DNA of 64,000 nt, from the NCBI GenBank assembly GCA_015179045.1, contig WHUZ01000003.1, positions 1,054,001-1,118,000 on the forward strand. The letters are read 5' to 3'. Both the position numbers and the translations under genes were made by a program. Source of the stretch: Kalaharituber pfeilii (taxonomy: Eukaryota > Ascomycota > Pezizomycetes > Pezizales > Pezizaceae). This document shows positions 34,012 through 47,414 of this stretch, piece after piece (position 1 is the first letter of the stretch; every line of letters begins with the position of its first letter). The notes under the pieces are model-generated. The model did not search any database. It was not told the DNA's origin and was given only the letters and a program-made list of their open reading frames with translations.

Positions 34012-36110
34012 TGGTAGTAGAGAAGCAGTAGAACAGCAGTAGAGAAGTAGTGCCGTACCTGTAACTGTCCTTGAATATGAACAATAGGTTATAACCGAAT
34101 ACCTCGGGATCTTGATGGCAGTAATCAGAAGATAGCGGCAGCAAAAACAATGGCCTTGCGAATAGCTTATTGAGATGATATATTAGAAAGCTGTGAGCAG
34201 ATAAGAGCATAAACCGCTTTGCTCGTGAGTGACAACCCTCATGCGCGACAGTTGCAGGCGGCAGCTTAATCCCTGGGGGATCAAATGGTTCGAAGATGGA
34301 ACGCGAGAGTAGAGACAGTCGCTGTAGCTGGAACCTACCTGCAACAGCCTTATCGTATCAAAAAAGAGCTTCGATTAGCGATGTCAAGGGTGCATCGATA
34401 CGACTTTCGAGTTGCAGAGGTGAATGAATCCTCTTCGATGCTCGTTGGGGATGTAGGAAAGAAGGAAAGGTCAGTGCAAACCGATGAGCGATGGATCAGC
34501 TCGTAAGGGGGGGGATGGGAGTGAGGGAGGGATTAGGTAATTCTAATTTCCTGTGAGTGGCCGAGGCCGTGAGGGCAAGGGCTTTGGGCAGCTGCTAAGC
34601 CCTTGAGGTATAGTGAGTTAAATGATTTTGATGAGTCTGGTGGAGGAGGGTGGGGGTGTGCCAACCCAGGAGCCCCTACTTGTGACCCTTTGCTGGTACA
34701 CCCTCCTCTTTTCTCCTCAGTTCTCTCCAAAGTTCACACACACACACACACACACACACCTGCCCTCGCAACGCGGCGATTGCCTGGCCATTCTGCGAGT
34801 TACCCCGCCATTCTCACGGCATCAGCAATCCTGTGCTGTTCTCACATCAGACCCGGTTGAGCCATCGCTTCCAGTGGGCACGAGATCAGCTTCCAGTCCC
34901 AGTCGTCCTCGTTGTCCTCGCGCCCTGCACTAGAAAAATTCAATTCCCAACATCATCGGCTATCCAGCCAAACAAGGCAGGACTGTTGCATATTCCCACT
35001 TAGTCTGGTTGAATCCCCGCTGTACCTGTACCGGCACTCAATCACGTTGAGAAAGATTTCTTTTCACAGTATATCTGCAATTCGGAACCGACTGCGCGTG
35101 GATGAGAAGGAAAGGCAAGTTGTATCCCTCTCTTAATTTCTCGTCTGAATTATACCCAACGTTATACACATACAAAAAAAAGCCTTTCGTTACGATTTTT
35201 GTTCCAAAACGGAGGAGCCGTCTCTTATTGGTAATTGGACCATCTGTAAGTCAACTATGCTATGATGAGCCCTCGGTAAAAGGTCCGACTGCTTCTTGAT
35301 GGCACGTCTGTTGGGGAGTCCTGAATTTTCTGTGTTCTTCCTCCTCCAACCACGACACGGATCTGTCTAAATCGCAGCGAATTGGATTCACTTGCTTGTC
35401 GTCGGAGCCAGTCCACCTCTATGCTTTGGACATCTTGGATTGTAACACAAGCTTCGTATACAGATCCTGATACAGAAGTTTACTAGACTTCAAGATACAT
35501 CAATGAGACAATCCTCAATTGGGGCCATTTCCCAGCTCTATCGTCATTTTTCGGATAATGTACTTCTGTACCTACAACAAGGAAAAGCTTCCAGGGAAAG
35601 GCAATTTCCGTCATAAAGCACAAGTCTTTGGTGCTCCAAAGGTTTCGAGTGTTTCTTGATGGAAGTCTCTTTCTAGCCCAACTGGTCAGTCCTACGTTTA
35701 TGGGAAGGAGAGCACATTCGTTTGAAATGGTCGATACGAGGCATATGGGTTCAGGCCAATGGCAGTGGATTACAAAAAGGGCTGCAATGTCAGTCTTTCG
35801 GTGACAAGCGAGTGGACCCTGATTGCGTTGAGACAGTGCGTGGTGAGGCCTGGAGCCGTGACGCAACACAGTGAAGCGGGCTTCTTTAGTGTCATCTCAG
35901 CAGGATGAAGCCTAAATAATAACTGAAAAGACCTGATGCAGTAATCTTATCGCAACGTCCGCTTCCGTCTCTCCTAACTTGGTTCAGTCTTGTTAATTTA
36001 AAGCGAGTTGTAACTAACAACTCAATCTCGTAATTGTTAGGATCATTCAACGTCACCTCAGGAAAGGTGCAACGGGCTGGGGAAACTGAACAGTCCGGTT
36101 TGACGCCTTC
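34012..36110. other. Upstream region of the PHD gene
   Basis: No recognisable gene. It contains a 9-nt G run near 34507 and a CA dinucleotide array. The minus-strand frames 35869-35483 and 36317-35892 are unsupported; the second overlaps the start of the PHD gene on the other strand. It probably includes the PHD gene promoter and 5' leader. Confidence 0.45.
34734..34759. repeat. (CA)n dinucleotide repeat
   Basis: About 13 uninterrupted CA units. Confidence 0.85.
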
Positions 36111-39100
36111 ATGGATGGCTTTATGTCGAAGGATATACATGCTATAGGCATTAAACGTAAACGAGAATACAGTCCTTCCAGGCGCGAATCTGATTATAAA
36201 GGATCTAGCCTTGGGCCATACCGAGGGGCGGGCAACGCGGTCACACCCAATGGTACAAAAGTGGACAGGTACGTCTCCAGAGATTTTGGATCTTCGCAAA
36301 ATGGAGTCCGCAGCCATGACTACTATCGGCCTGAGAAATATATTCCGACTGGACCTCGCACTTTGGGGAGGGAGCGGTATCGTGGTACCGAATCTCGCAA
36401 ATCATCTGCCTTCGAAGCCCCAACCATAGAACAACGAGTTTCTACCTCAAGAAGAACACCGAGCCCCCAAGAAGGGCATGATGGGAATGCCCAGCAACGA
36501 CCAAGGGCTACAGAAGTGATGGAGAAGACCTCCAAACTGGTCCCTACCGACACAGCCTCCAACAGAGTAGAACGCAAATCGTTTAGTAGCATCTGCAGTC
36601 TAGATACCCAAGCAAATTACCTAAAAAAGAGCGTGTCCCTAACTAAAGAAGCTGGGTATAACTCCATAAACGCTCTTAAAAAGGATAAGATAGTTGAGAA
36701 TCTGCAATGGGAATATGCCAAAAGGGACAAATTTTCCCCTATCGAGTCTGTTTCAACAGCCGACGATGAGAGGAATAGGGATCCACCCTTGCCTCGCTCG
36801 AAATCATATTCAAAGAAGAATAAGGAGGGTCCTTTTGATCTGTGAGTATCTCTATTCAGCGAGTTGCACATCTCTAATGTAGATTGTTAGGCCAACTTCA
36901 CCGAATCGCATACTTGAATGTAGCCCATTTGATGCCGAACAGAATGTTACTAGTAGCAGGCAGATTACAGGTATTGAGACAATTGACAAGAAAAAGCATA
37001 GTGGACATATGGTACATGCGGCCGACCAACTGCCCGTGCCCGCAGTGGATCATACCTGCTTACCTGTCCCAATTCACGTCCAAAATTTCATTCAAAGTTC
37101 ACTAAACACTGTTCATCCATCAATGCCCTGTCCACTTCCGATATCCAGCCCTTTTCCACCCGAGGGAAACAGCTTACCCATGGCTCATTTAGAGACTCGT
37201 ACAGTACGGAATTGCAGTCCTCTATCAACCTCAGCAATGTCTATCTCGAGCGGAAGTAGTCCTGCGCGCAGTCCTCCGCGCGATTCTATACGAAGCTCCA
37301 TTCGCAGTTCCGTTTGGAGTCCTGTACAGAGTCAAATCAGTCACGTTGGTACAAATTCATTGCAATATTCACCGTCGCGGAGTAGTGTATCTTCCCGGGG
37401 AAAAAGGGCACCAACTTGCATCGTTTGTAAAGGATCAGCAGCTCTGCCGTTGAAACAATTGGTTCGATGTACAATATGTAAGCACGACTATCATACGCAT
37501 TGTCATAACCCCAAAATAACCATGACAAGCGGCAAACTGTAAGTATTCACACCCTGTACTCGCATGCTTTCACTAAAAAACACAACCTATAGCGACGTAT
37601 CCGTAGAATCATGGATATGTTCAAGATGTACCAAAAAAGGTTTACCGTCTCCAAAGATAACAACTGTGGGCATGAAGCGAGTTGGGGGTTCGGTTACACC
37701 AAAATATGGGTTCAGTAATACCATAAGCCCCTTGCACAAGCGGCGAAAGGTGAACACAGAAGACACAATTATTCATCATCAATTAAATAATGGGAAACAT
37801 ATTTTGAAGAATAGAAATTCGTCTATGGTAGCACCGGCTCCGAGTTCTGATACTGAATCTGCTGTGATGCCCGAAGATAGCGCAAAAAGGAAATTGCTTC
37901 CTGGTACTCAAGTCGTTCCGGCTAACGGTGCAAAATTGTTGGACTCTCAAACAATAATCCAAGATTGCCAAAGCAATGAGAACTTATCCTCCCCGATTTC
38001 TCAGGAAGCTGGTGGCAATATTGACAAAACGACTGTACCCGATGATCAGATGGTTAAAGTACTTCACGTCTCCCCAAAAACTTTAGGTCACGATCTAAGA
38101 ATACCCATAAAATCACGACACCCTGATTCTATACAACCTCCTATCAACGAACATGATCTTATCGGAGAGGCAGACGATGAAGAAGCCCCTATGGACCTGG
38201 ATTCTGACGCAGGAATATCACGTCCATGTTCCCCAGTAGGCGAGCATCACACCAGTGAACCAATCAATGCAGCAACCAATAAGCCCCATGGTATTTCTTT
38301 AAGTTCAGGTTCACACGATAACTCACGCAACCTCCACGACGACAACAAGACGCAAGCACCTCTTGTTCACAAAAGTAACATCAGCGACAACATGGCAAGC
38401 GAAGATTCAAGTCCTCCATATAGTCCTCGCCTCGAATGTGATAGCTTGCCTGATTTTCCAACCACAGAAACACCTGGAAAACCTACCGAGCGGGAATCCA
38501 TAGGTATACTTGAAACAGAAACGACACCGCTTCCTATGCAGGAACACTCGTTAGCAATACCAACGCAAGATCTGTCGCAATCGTCTCTGCTATCTTTACC
38601 ACTCCCATTGGTAATGACGCAAGCAATATTAGGACCTACTACCAACGTTCCATGCATCAATTGCCGGGGTAATTTCCCCATTTTCGTAAATACTATTAAA
38701 CCAGATGGTCAAAATCAAGTATGGTAAGGCGCTGTTTACTCCCGTCTGAAAAACCATATTAATTTTCACAGCAGCACAAACTGCCTTTTGCAGTATCAAG
38801 CTTTAGCGGGAAAGAGTCCAAAAGCTGGTATGCCTGGGGAAAGACTTACAGAAGAGTATAGAGTGTATTCTCAGAAAAGCACTGAAGCACCACTTTTCAG
38901 GAATCCCGTATCTGTCATCACGCATTCATCACTTAAATCCCGTTCTGATAGTGAACCTCTGCCTAATTCAATAGCAAAAATTACTAGACCAAAAATCAAC
39001 ACGGCTAATCACCAGTCTACAGTAGACAATACGGAGACCCCCCCTGAGCTACCGCAAAGAAGGATTAAAACTCGCCAAGAATTGGTTGAGGAAAAATATC

Positions 39101-40421
39101 AAATGCAAAAAGAGATTTTTCTTCCCAGTTTACGGATTCCGCAAAATAAGGACATAGGGAAGCTTATTGAGGAGAAGACTGCTTCTGCAGCCACTGTATC
39201 TATTAGAGAAAAGGCAGAAAATAAGGAAGGTCCCAAGAAGAAATTAACCATCGAAGAGTACACTATGAAGAAGAAAGAAAAGGAAAAGGGTGTGAATCCG
39301 AAGGCAACTGCTATCTCTACCGACAATGAAGAAGTTGGGAAGAATTCCGATAATCCCGGGTCAAAGAAATCTCAAGAGCCGCTTCCAGTACCGGATAACG
39401 AACTTACGAAATCAACCACAGAATCGCGTGACAATGGTTCGCTAAAGCCAAGACCTGTTGCTGCAACTGCTGACCAAGCAACAAAAATCCCGGTTGAGAG
39501 GGGACAAGCTCTTCATGATGAAGAGAAGTTGAAACAAGAGGTTGTGTTATGGAAGAAAAAATTCGAAGAACAAAAGGGTTTTGTGCAAAACTATGTGAGG
39601 CACAACAATAAGATGATGGATAAATTGGCAGAAGCAGAGAAGAGAGCTTCAGAGCTTCAGAAGATGATTGCAGCTTTAGAAGCCAAAAACCAGGCTAGTG
39701 AGATTAAGCAAAGCCAATTGGAGGCCGAAAATGAGGATTTAAAGCAGCAGCGAGTTCGGCAAGAGGAGGAACAATCTCAGTGCGTAGCGACTGAAAAAGC
39801 AGAAGTAGCTATAGGAGCAAGCAAAACTTCTGAACTGGCTGATTTGATGGAGAAGAATGACAGCGCGGAGAAAGATGCCGGGGTAGTTTTACTGAAGGAT
39901 GTGTATAACCATCTCACTTTCGACATCGACGACCCACTACGTGATATGATTGGAGCGCCGCCAAGTATCACCGCACCAGCTGTACTGCCAACACCTCGAT
40001 ACAGCCTCTCAAGGAAATCTGAAGTTTTGAATTTCAATTCGACAAACCTATACAAACTGCACCTTCATCGTGAGATAGATCGGGGCACAACAAGCGTCAC
40101 TGGTTTTGCGGTAGTAACGAGCGAGAAAGCAGCACGTGGTAACACTACTAGTGCCGAAACTGTGGAAGGCAAAACTATGACTTTTGAGGAGTTTGCTAGG
40201 ATTCCACAAAATTTGGTGCCAGTTGTGAAGGATGGCGTTTTGGCGTTCAGGAACGGTCAGCTAGTAAGTTTGAGCCATAAACCATATGTCTTCCATGTTT
40301 TGAGCTGTTGCTAATTGGTGTCCTTTGGTGCTAGCATCCTCGGACACGGAGGCTGGAGCGCAATGTTCCGCACTACAAAGTGGGCCGCGATGTCCCAGGC
40401 GAGCTTAGAGGCGTTCGATGA
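36111..40421 (+). CDS. PHD-finger / coiled-coil nuclear protein, 1362 aa, five exons
   Basis: PHD fingers usually read histone H3 tails, so a chromatin role is inferred. Exons 36111-36841, 36891-37538, 37593-38723, 38772-40263 and 40335-40421 join in frame (introns 49, 54, 48 and 71 nt, all GT-AG). The first 410 residues are Ser/Arg/Pro-rich and basic. The C4HC3 PHD finger is at about residues 420-472 (TCIVCKG, VRCTICKHDYHTHC, then SWICSRC), and intron 2 falls between its sixth and seventh ligands. A second cysteine pair set, PCINC and VWCSTNC, lies at about 814-841 and is split by intron 3. A coiled coil (LHDEEKLKQEVVLWKKKFEEQ onward) covers about 1083-1175. The C terminus is conserved-looking: MTFEEFARIPQNLVPV, then HYKVGRDVPGELRGVR. 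The start ATG is the first in the frame; an alternative lies four codons on. Confidence 0.85.
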
Positions 40422-41772
40422 CGACATTGTAAGTTTACACTCAGGTCTTCTTAACACAAAGATCGTTCTTTCTATAGCCCTTACCTCATGCGCCAGTCGC
40501 ATACACTACCTGCATCTCTCCCTTCGTCATCTGTATTCGCGTCTGAGTTCACAGTTCATACCCATTTACTGTCCTTGTTTTTTGCTGTCTTTCTTTCGGT
40601 TGGTTGATTCACGGTTTTACGTTATGTTACGACTGTTTACGTTTGACGCTTTATTGGTTGGGTCTGGACGCGTTTGAGGGTAATATTAACGTAGCTATTT
40701 TTTTTTTTTGTTCCCTTAATCATATAGGAGGTAGGATCCATATAATGTATTAGAGTAGATGATCTAGCTAGGATCTATGAATGTGTTAATGAGTGAAGGG
40801 CGGACGGAGGATTGCATAATCTCTTTTGGTATGTACTTGCTGGAAACTGCTCACCCGACCTTGCCTTGTTTTTCCTTCTTTCAAAAGCTTGAGTGAGGGT
40901 TGCATTTACTTCTTGATTATCATAATTGTTGTTCCACAACACAGTGGGAGGGTGGGAAGGAAATTCGAACTTCCGGATTGTGCGATCTTCAGCGTTTCTT
41001 AACTTTTCTCTTCTGTATCTCTTCATCTCGTCATAGCGTTTCTCGTTCTTCTCTTTTTTTGGTTTTTAAAACCGATTACAGGCAGGGGCGTACACTTGTT
41101 GCACTTTTTAGATATCTTTCCCGCATTGCCACATTTTCTCTCATGCCTTGCCCATTCTCAACATCTTATTTCACTTCATTATATTTATATTTATATTTTA
41201 TTTGCTTGTTTGTTCTCTCACGCAGAAGGGAAAGAAAAGACTTTACAAATGCCAAGAAATGTAATCTTGGTGGATCATCTTCTTCTCTTCTTGTTCACAG
41301 GAGCCATCCCCACGCCACCACGTCCCATTTCTCATTCCAGAAGTGGGAGGAGTGGGGATGCGAAGGGAATTCTGGGTTAGTTGGTTCTGGGCTTTTCTAT
41401 AAGTTTTTGGGCTGGGTTCTTTTCAATTCGCGGGGAAGGAAGAGGGTTAAGGCCTTAAATGGAAAATTTCTCCTTTCTAATATCACGAAAGAGTGTATAT
41501 GACGGATGGCTGTCAGCGTTTTCTTATCGCTTGCGTTAATACTCCTAAAAGTGATGATGGCTTCTCTCCTCTTCCCGTGTGCAACTACCATAAAGGAGAG
41601 GGTAAAAGAATTCACGTAACCCCGCATACAGGCTACCAGCCTCTGGCAGGGAAGGGTAAAAGGATAAGCAGGTACTTAACAATTTCACCCTTTAGTGCAC
41701 GCTCCCATGTTTCAAATACCCTCAACTTATTCAGATCTATCTATTGCCCTACACCAAAATTTCTTCAATCCC

Positions 41773-41803
<31 letters not shown>

Positions 41804-42122
41804 TGTGTGTGTGTGTGGGTGTGCAAGAGACGTGCGCGGCCTCCGGCCAGTGAGATGACGCCTTGAGATCAAGGCGGTGGACACCTCTTTTGCTTATTTT
41901 TACTGGTCCATAATTATAGTCCTCAGTGTCCCGTGACTGTAGCATCTGATCATTTGTCGAAGTCGATATACAATGTGATGCGTGTAGAATCGGTTACTGG
42001 GAGTTATGCAACCAGACCACCTTCATGGTGCATATTCACAGCCTGCCATATTCATACTATTCTGTTACCATATTACTATGCTGCCATGCTGCTGCTATGA
42101 GTGAGAAGTTAGCAACAATAAC
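40422..42122. other. 3' flank of the PHD gene and intergenic sequence
   Basis: T-rich sequence after the stop codon suits a 3' untranslated region. The frames at 40775-41627 are Ser/Leu/Phe-rich and overlap on both strands without family resemblance. A GT array occurs near the end. Confidence 0.5.
41775..41822. repeat. (GT)n dinucleotide repeat
   Basis: About 23 GT units with two GG interruptions. Confidence 0.85.
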
Positions 42123-42498
42123 GGTATTCAGATTAGAAAGATCTGGCCCGATTATCCGGATTTCAGAATTTTATCAAGTCCGGAAAATCCAGTCATCATC
42201 TGGTTTTCTCATGTTATAAACCAGGTAAACCAGTTTATTTTCGCATTTTTTTTGCGAAATAAATCCGGTCGGATTTTTGCAACAACTGCATATATATGAT
42301 GCATCTTGCGGGCCTCGATGCAGTATTCACAACCTGGCATGCATAAATTCCAGTGGATTCTTGGACCCAAAACTTGGTTTCCGATTGGAAAAAAAAAAAA
42401 AATCGGATTTTCACAAGAGGGTACTCAGACTACAGACTGGATAAACTGGTTTGTCCACAGGATTCCATTTTATATGGAGACAGTCTAATCCGAATACC
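42123..42498. mobile_element. MITE copy A, 376 bp
   Basis: It starts GGTATTCAGATTAGA and ends TCTAATCCGAATACC, imperfect terminal inverted repeats. No coding capacity is seen. Its right-hand 95 bp, read in reverse, match the first 95 bp of copy B with modest divergence. The middle contains repeated AAATCC/GGATTT and GTTTACC motifs. Two bases, AC, occur on both sides, too short to prove a target duplication. Confidence 0.7.
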
Positions 42499-42550
42499 AC
42501 TACTGATGCAGAGAGCAGGGTAGATATCAATACAAATGTCAAGACAGGTG

Positions 42551-42780
42551 ATAAGACAGAAGACAGTGCTGTTAACGATACTGTTGATGGTGTGTTGATG
42601 GTGAACACTATGGGCAGTGCTGTTGACGATGCTGTAGATGGTGCTATTGATGGTACTGTTGACTGTGCTATTGACAATGCTGTAGGCGATGCTGTTGACA
42701 GTGCTGTTGGTATTGCTGTTGACGGTACTGTTAATAGTGTGGTTGATGGTGCTGTGGATTGTATTGTTGATAGCACCAGA
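42551..42780. repeat. 12-bp minisatellite (GCTGTTGAYGGT type)
   Basis: About 16-18 diverged copies of a 12-nt unit such as ACTGTTGACGGT or GCTGTAGATGGT. The unit is a multiple of three, so frames stay open on both strands and translate as AVDGTVD-type or NSTINSTV-type repeats. These frames are not supported as genes. Confidence 0.85.
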
Positions 42781-43096
42781 GATGTGTGCGCAGTTTAATA
42801 CAGTTGTTGAATGTAGAGGTCGGAAGTAGGTGTCTGAGTCAGGTGTCAGAGGTGAGTGTGAAGGAATTGTCAAAGGATGGATTTACTGATGGATATATGG
42901 GTGGATGTGTAGGTAAATGAGTAGGCGAATATACATATAAGTGAATGCATACTTGCTGTTCTTAAATGAGTGAAATGTTAGTAATGGGGATATGTACTCG
43001 TACTCTACTATTATGCTAGCACAACTACCGTAAGCAATTGCTATACAGTATACTATATTGCTATAAGCCAATCTCGAACCGCTAATAAACATCAGC

Positions 43097-43221
43097 GGTA
43101 TTCAGATTAGACCGTCTTTATAGAAAGTGAAATCCTGCAGACAAACCAGTTTATCCGGCCTGTATTCTGAATACCCTCTTGTGATCTGGAAATCCAGCCA
43201 GATTTTTCTAATATGAATACC
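43097..43221. mobile_element. MITE copy B, 125 bp, inverted relative to copy A
   Basis: It starts GGTATTCAGATTAGA and ends TTTCTAATATGAATACC. It corresponds to copy A read on the opposite strand with the central 250 bp missing: the first 95 bp match the right part of A, and the last 24 bp match the left terminus of A at 22 of 24 positions. It is a shorter member of the same family. Confidence 0.7.
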
Positions 43222-46200
43222 TGCTGTTAACATATATAAGTGCTGAGTCATGGTTGTGAAGTAGAAATATCTGAAATCAATCTCACAAATAAAAATCAAG
43301 AAAAATCTAATCACTACTTCCTTCTATCACCTTATTCATCGGACGGTCAAATCGGATTAATTCCAGCCTTCACTTTGTTTCAGAACTCCGTATACTTATT
43401 AGAGGTGTGCGTATTATTGGGTATCGACCATTTACATATGTACCCCTCAATGCTCACCCCTCAGTAGCTGAGCCCGAGATTGCCATTTCATTTGTGATAG
43501 ATAGTAAACTCTCCCTAGGAAAAAGGAAAGAAAAGGAAAATAAAGAAAAGGAAAATAATAAATAGGCGGTTGCCGTGCTTTAAATTTGATGTTTTGCCTC
43601 AACCTTTTTTGTTTGAGCGTCATAAGTTGCCTGGTGTTTTAGATCTTTGTTTGCTTTGGTGGAGCTAGAAAGTGGGGAAGGGGGAGGAATGGAGGGAAAG
43701 GTTTGCTGTGATATGAGCGAAGGGTGGGAAAGTGTGTGTGGGTGGCGCCAGCTACGTACGTACCGGGCGGCTGGTGACGTTCCGAAGTATGCGTATGCGT
43801 GGTGGTGTTGGCAGTGGTGGGTAGTGGTGGGATCAGATATCGATATCAATATCGAAATCTATAACCTGCGAAGCGAAAGTCTGGAAGAATAATATTATTA
43901 TGCCGTGGGGGGGGTTGCAGCGTGCGAGGTGCGCGTGCGTGGGTGCGGGCGGTGGGCGGGGCATTTTGTGTATGATAGTCTGGGGTGGGGTGGGAGAGCG
44001 GCCGCGGGATCTTCTGTTCGTTGCAGGTGTGAAACGCACCAGACGGGCGGCACAGAGGCCCTGTCCTGCCCACAGCCCTGCCCCAAGCGAAACGAAACTA
44101 CTGCAGCAGCCTGCTTCGATCAATTGCCACCCCGCAGTGCGTCCGTGGGGGATGTGCGCATAACTAAGCAGCCCTGGGGCATGGGATTATTCGCAGGACA
44201 CATAACACCTGTACCAGGCACTACATACGAGGCTGGTATTGGCTGCATTACCGATATCTGCTCTCGGTTCCTGCAACTGAATACCTGTAATACGCTTGTA
44301 CTTCGTATGCATAGCTTTCGTTCCCCCCACAGACTGGCTGGGCACGATATCACGCAGGCTCTCAAAAAGCTTGTAAAGTAAAGTAAGCATATGAAAGTAA
44401 TCTAATGGATGCACCACCCTCTCCAACACAACTTCACATGCAAACCCACAATTCCAACAAGCTCAACTCGAAACTCTCCGGCAACCGGCTTTAATATGTT
44501 CCAAATTCAGTCAGGCGAGTCAGCGCATCGAATCGTCCCTCCCGTCGAATTGTGCGGTGCAAGGGGCTCACCGCGGAAATCAGAATTGAAGATCCTTGCT
44601 CATGCGTTCCGCGGAGCGAAGGTCATATATATAAAGCTCCTTTTTCAAGTTTTCACCGATTTATATTCAAAAGATGGGAGTTCTATCAAGCAGTTAATTA
44701 ACCAAACGTCAAGCAGGAGCAGCGTAAGCAGCCGCAGAGAATACATACTTGAATATCTACTACCTTACCTATACTGGTGATCTTCGTGACCCAGTTACAC
44801 TGGCATCATCAAAAACCAATCGCAGCCTTTGAGCTTTGCATTCGTTTTGATCTATGCATATAAGCTAGATACTTACCACTCTATAATTGAAGAAACGTTA
44901 GACAAAGTAATAAAAAAGCTCCTACATATGTACGAAAGGCAGCCACCAACATGTGACAGTTCGATACCTAACTTTCCCCCCAATATCAAATGACAATGAC
45001 ATGATACGTAGAGAATTATGTATACAAAAAACTTCTCATGCATCAAAGTCAATCGTGATGATGCACAGCATAGAGCTATTTCGGTCAGTGACCCAGTCAG
45101 TCAGTACATATATTTCATATGCGAGTTCGACGTTTCGAACGACTCAACGCCCGCGATCCTTATAATCCACTTTCCGCTGGTTACAAGACTACAGCTCTCC
45201 GCATTTTTATTCTTCTTCTAATGTCACCTTTTTGCGCAGGAACAGGACGGCCTGTGGGGGTGGGGGAGTTCAGATATTAATATAATCCTTCTATGGAAGG
45301 AGGGAGAGAGGTTCTGTTAATCACGGAATATCGGTTTTTTTCTTTTTCTCCCGAAGCTGTTAGTAAACCATATTGTGTCCTTCGCATCACCAGATAATTC
45401 ACAATACTTACATCAAAATGCCCATCAGTAACTTACGGCAACCCTCAAGGTGCGCACATACTTGACATACCGTGCATAAGTAATGTAAATCTCGGTTCCG
45501 TGTTTGGCAAGGGGGATGGACAAACTAACCCCGTTACTAAGATACCGCCAGGCCATTCTCCAGCATACTAGATTTCCTGCCACACTCCACCTAACTCATG
45601 ACACTACACAACTCTCTGATACTTGTCATGAATAGTAAATATCGCTACATAATCAAACGGTGAGCTCGCGATTTTAAGATTAAATTTACCTTTCGAGAAG
45701 GGGGTTGAAAAAAGTAACATCCGAATCTCTGTAGACAATTCGCCGAAGAACCTTCTTGTTCGATATGAACCAGCAACCCCAACGCTCACCGTCAGTGCAG
45801 TGACATTCACTATCATCATGATCATTATCATCTGAGCAGTCGATCGCCGAAGATTATATACTGTAGCTATGAGGCAGAAGTTCGACCCCTTTGGCTTGGA
45901 GGTAAAGTGTCGGCCGTGTGCTCGGGCCAATGTAGCTTTTCTTTTTCCTATTTCAGTTGGCTTCGCCAAACGTCCAGATCTTCTTCCCCCCTGGCCCATG
46001 GTCGTCCCTTCTCATTATTCTGCTTCATGAAAACTCACCCAAGATGGGAACCAAGCTGAATCATGTTCATATGCAGTTTTATGTGGTCTGATGCCAAGTT
46101 GTGCAACCTACTGCTAAAGTCCATACCCATAAATAATCACGTGCACGTGTTTCTCAGGGCGTGTCCAGGTTTATATAGCCAAGCTTTTCTTTCACTTTTT

Positions 46201-47414
46201 TTTATTTCCGTCTTCCGTTCCCGTGATACCAAATGGAGAGTGCATTATGTTCATGCCAGGCCAAAAAAAGTTAATCAGGGGGATGTAAAATGCATGCATC
46301 AAGAGAAAAGAAATAAAACCCACCCACCCTAAGTGAAAAAAAGATGTAGGCAATGAGAAAGAAAAAAGAAAAAAACAAAAGACCTGTAATGAAAACAAAG
46401 CCCATGACAGAAATCAAATAAAGGAAAAAAAAAAAAAAACGTGAATAAGACCGTGCCCCAAAATCAAGAGAAAAGCTAGAGACAAAAGTAGAAGAAGAGC
46501 GCTCTAAGAGAGAAGCAGAAAGGACGGTATGGAAATAAAGCGTCGAAAGACGCCAACAAAGAGCTCTAGTTTCCTAGCCAACCTCTCTCCCTTCTCACGC
46601 AACGAACACATTACAAGTGCACAATAGACTAAAGTAGTCAATTATAATCAAAACCAATGACAACCCAGCCTGAGATGCGCAAGCAGAAAGTAAAAGCAAA
46701 GACAAAAAAAATGGCCAAGAAAAAAATAAAATGAATTTAAAGATTCACCATAAACTCCTGCAGAAGACAAATGCTAATAACAAAATCGTGATCAGGCCCA
46801 ACCGCAGCGGATAGCTTAAACCGAAAAGAGGAAAAAACGCTTTGTGTTTTGTTCGTACCATCTGATCAATCGGCCAGCCCAGTTGGTTGGGTTTTGGAAA
46901 GGTGGCAGGGTATTGCCGGAGTCGCAATTCTTTGGTTCGATACATGGCAGGTTCCGCCCGTCGGTGGAGATGTGAACCACATTATGCAAGTCGCGTACCT
47001 GTGCCGGTAACATGCTTCCGCCCGCCTATCCCGTCCCAAGTGAGGGGAAATCCCAAATGTATCTCCAGTGCAGTCAAAGAGTGGGGAGTAGTATGCTGGA
47101 AGATGAGAATTGATGCAGATTCCAACGGGTAAAACAGAAAAGAAACAGACCTCTCGCAGAGAGATGAAGGGTCGGTGAAAATATAAGGATCAATTAGAAT
47201 CAATCCAATCGGCATAAGCTCTATGAATTCCCTGATCGGTACCGGTTCATTATGAATAAAACATTAATACCAGAGATTTTCCAATCTTTTTGTATCCCGA
47301 AAGAAACCCAAGTGACCCCGTGTAAATAAACAAGAACCCTCGACGCCCCTTTCCCAGATAAAGAAAATGTCATCAATTTCGTTAAAAGCCGTCTTTTGTA
47401 AAGTGATATTAGGA
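43222..47414. other. Intergenic region without recognised genes
   Basis: A GC-richer block at 43.7-44.2 kb looks like a promoter or island but leads into no identifiable gene; frames there overlap in several registers. A plus-strand frame at 44409-44780 and a minus-strand frame at 45999-45604 (starting MGQGGRRSGRLAKPTEIGKRKA) are unmatched. From 46.3 to 46.8 kb the plus strand is strongly A-rich. No RNA gene or repeat boundary was found. Confidence 0.4.

Noticed and set aside
42551..42780. CRISPR array
   Set aside because: The unit is 12 bp, contiguous and without spacers, in a fungal genome.
42451..42798. Repeat protein encoded by the 12-bp array
   Set aside because: The unit length is a multiple of three, so open frames arise on both strands without selection; no promoter or family support.
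45604..45999. 131-codon basic protein on the minus strand
   Set aside because: Only the first 30 residues look protein-like; no family motif or supporting exon was found.
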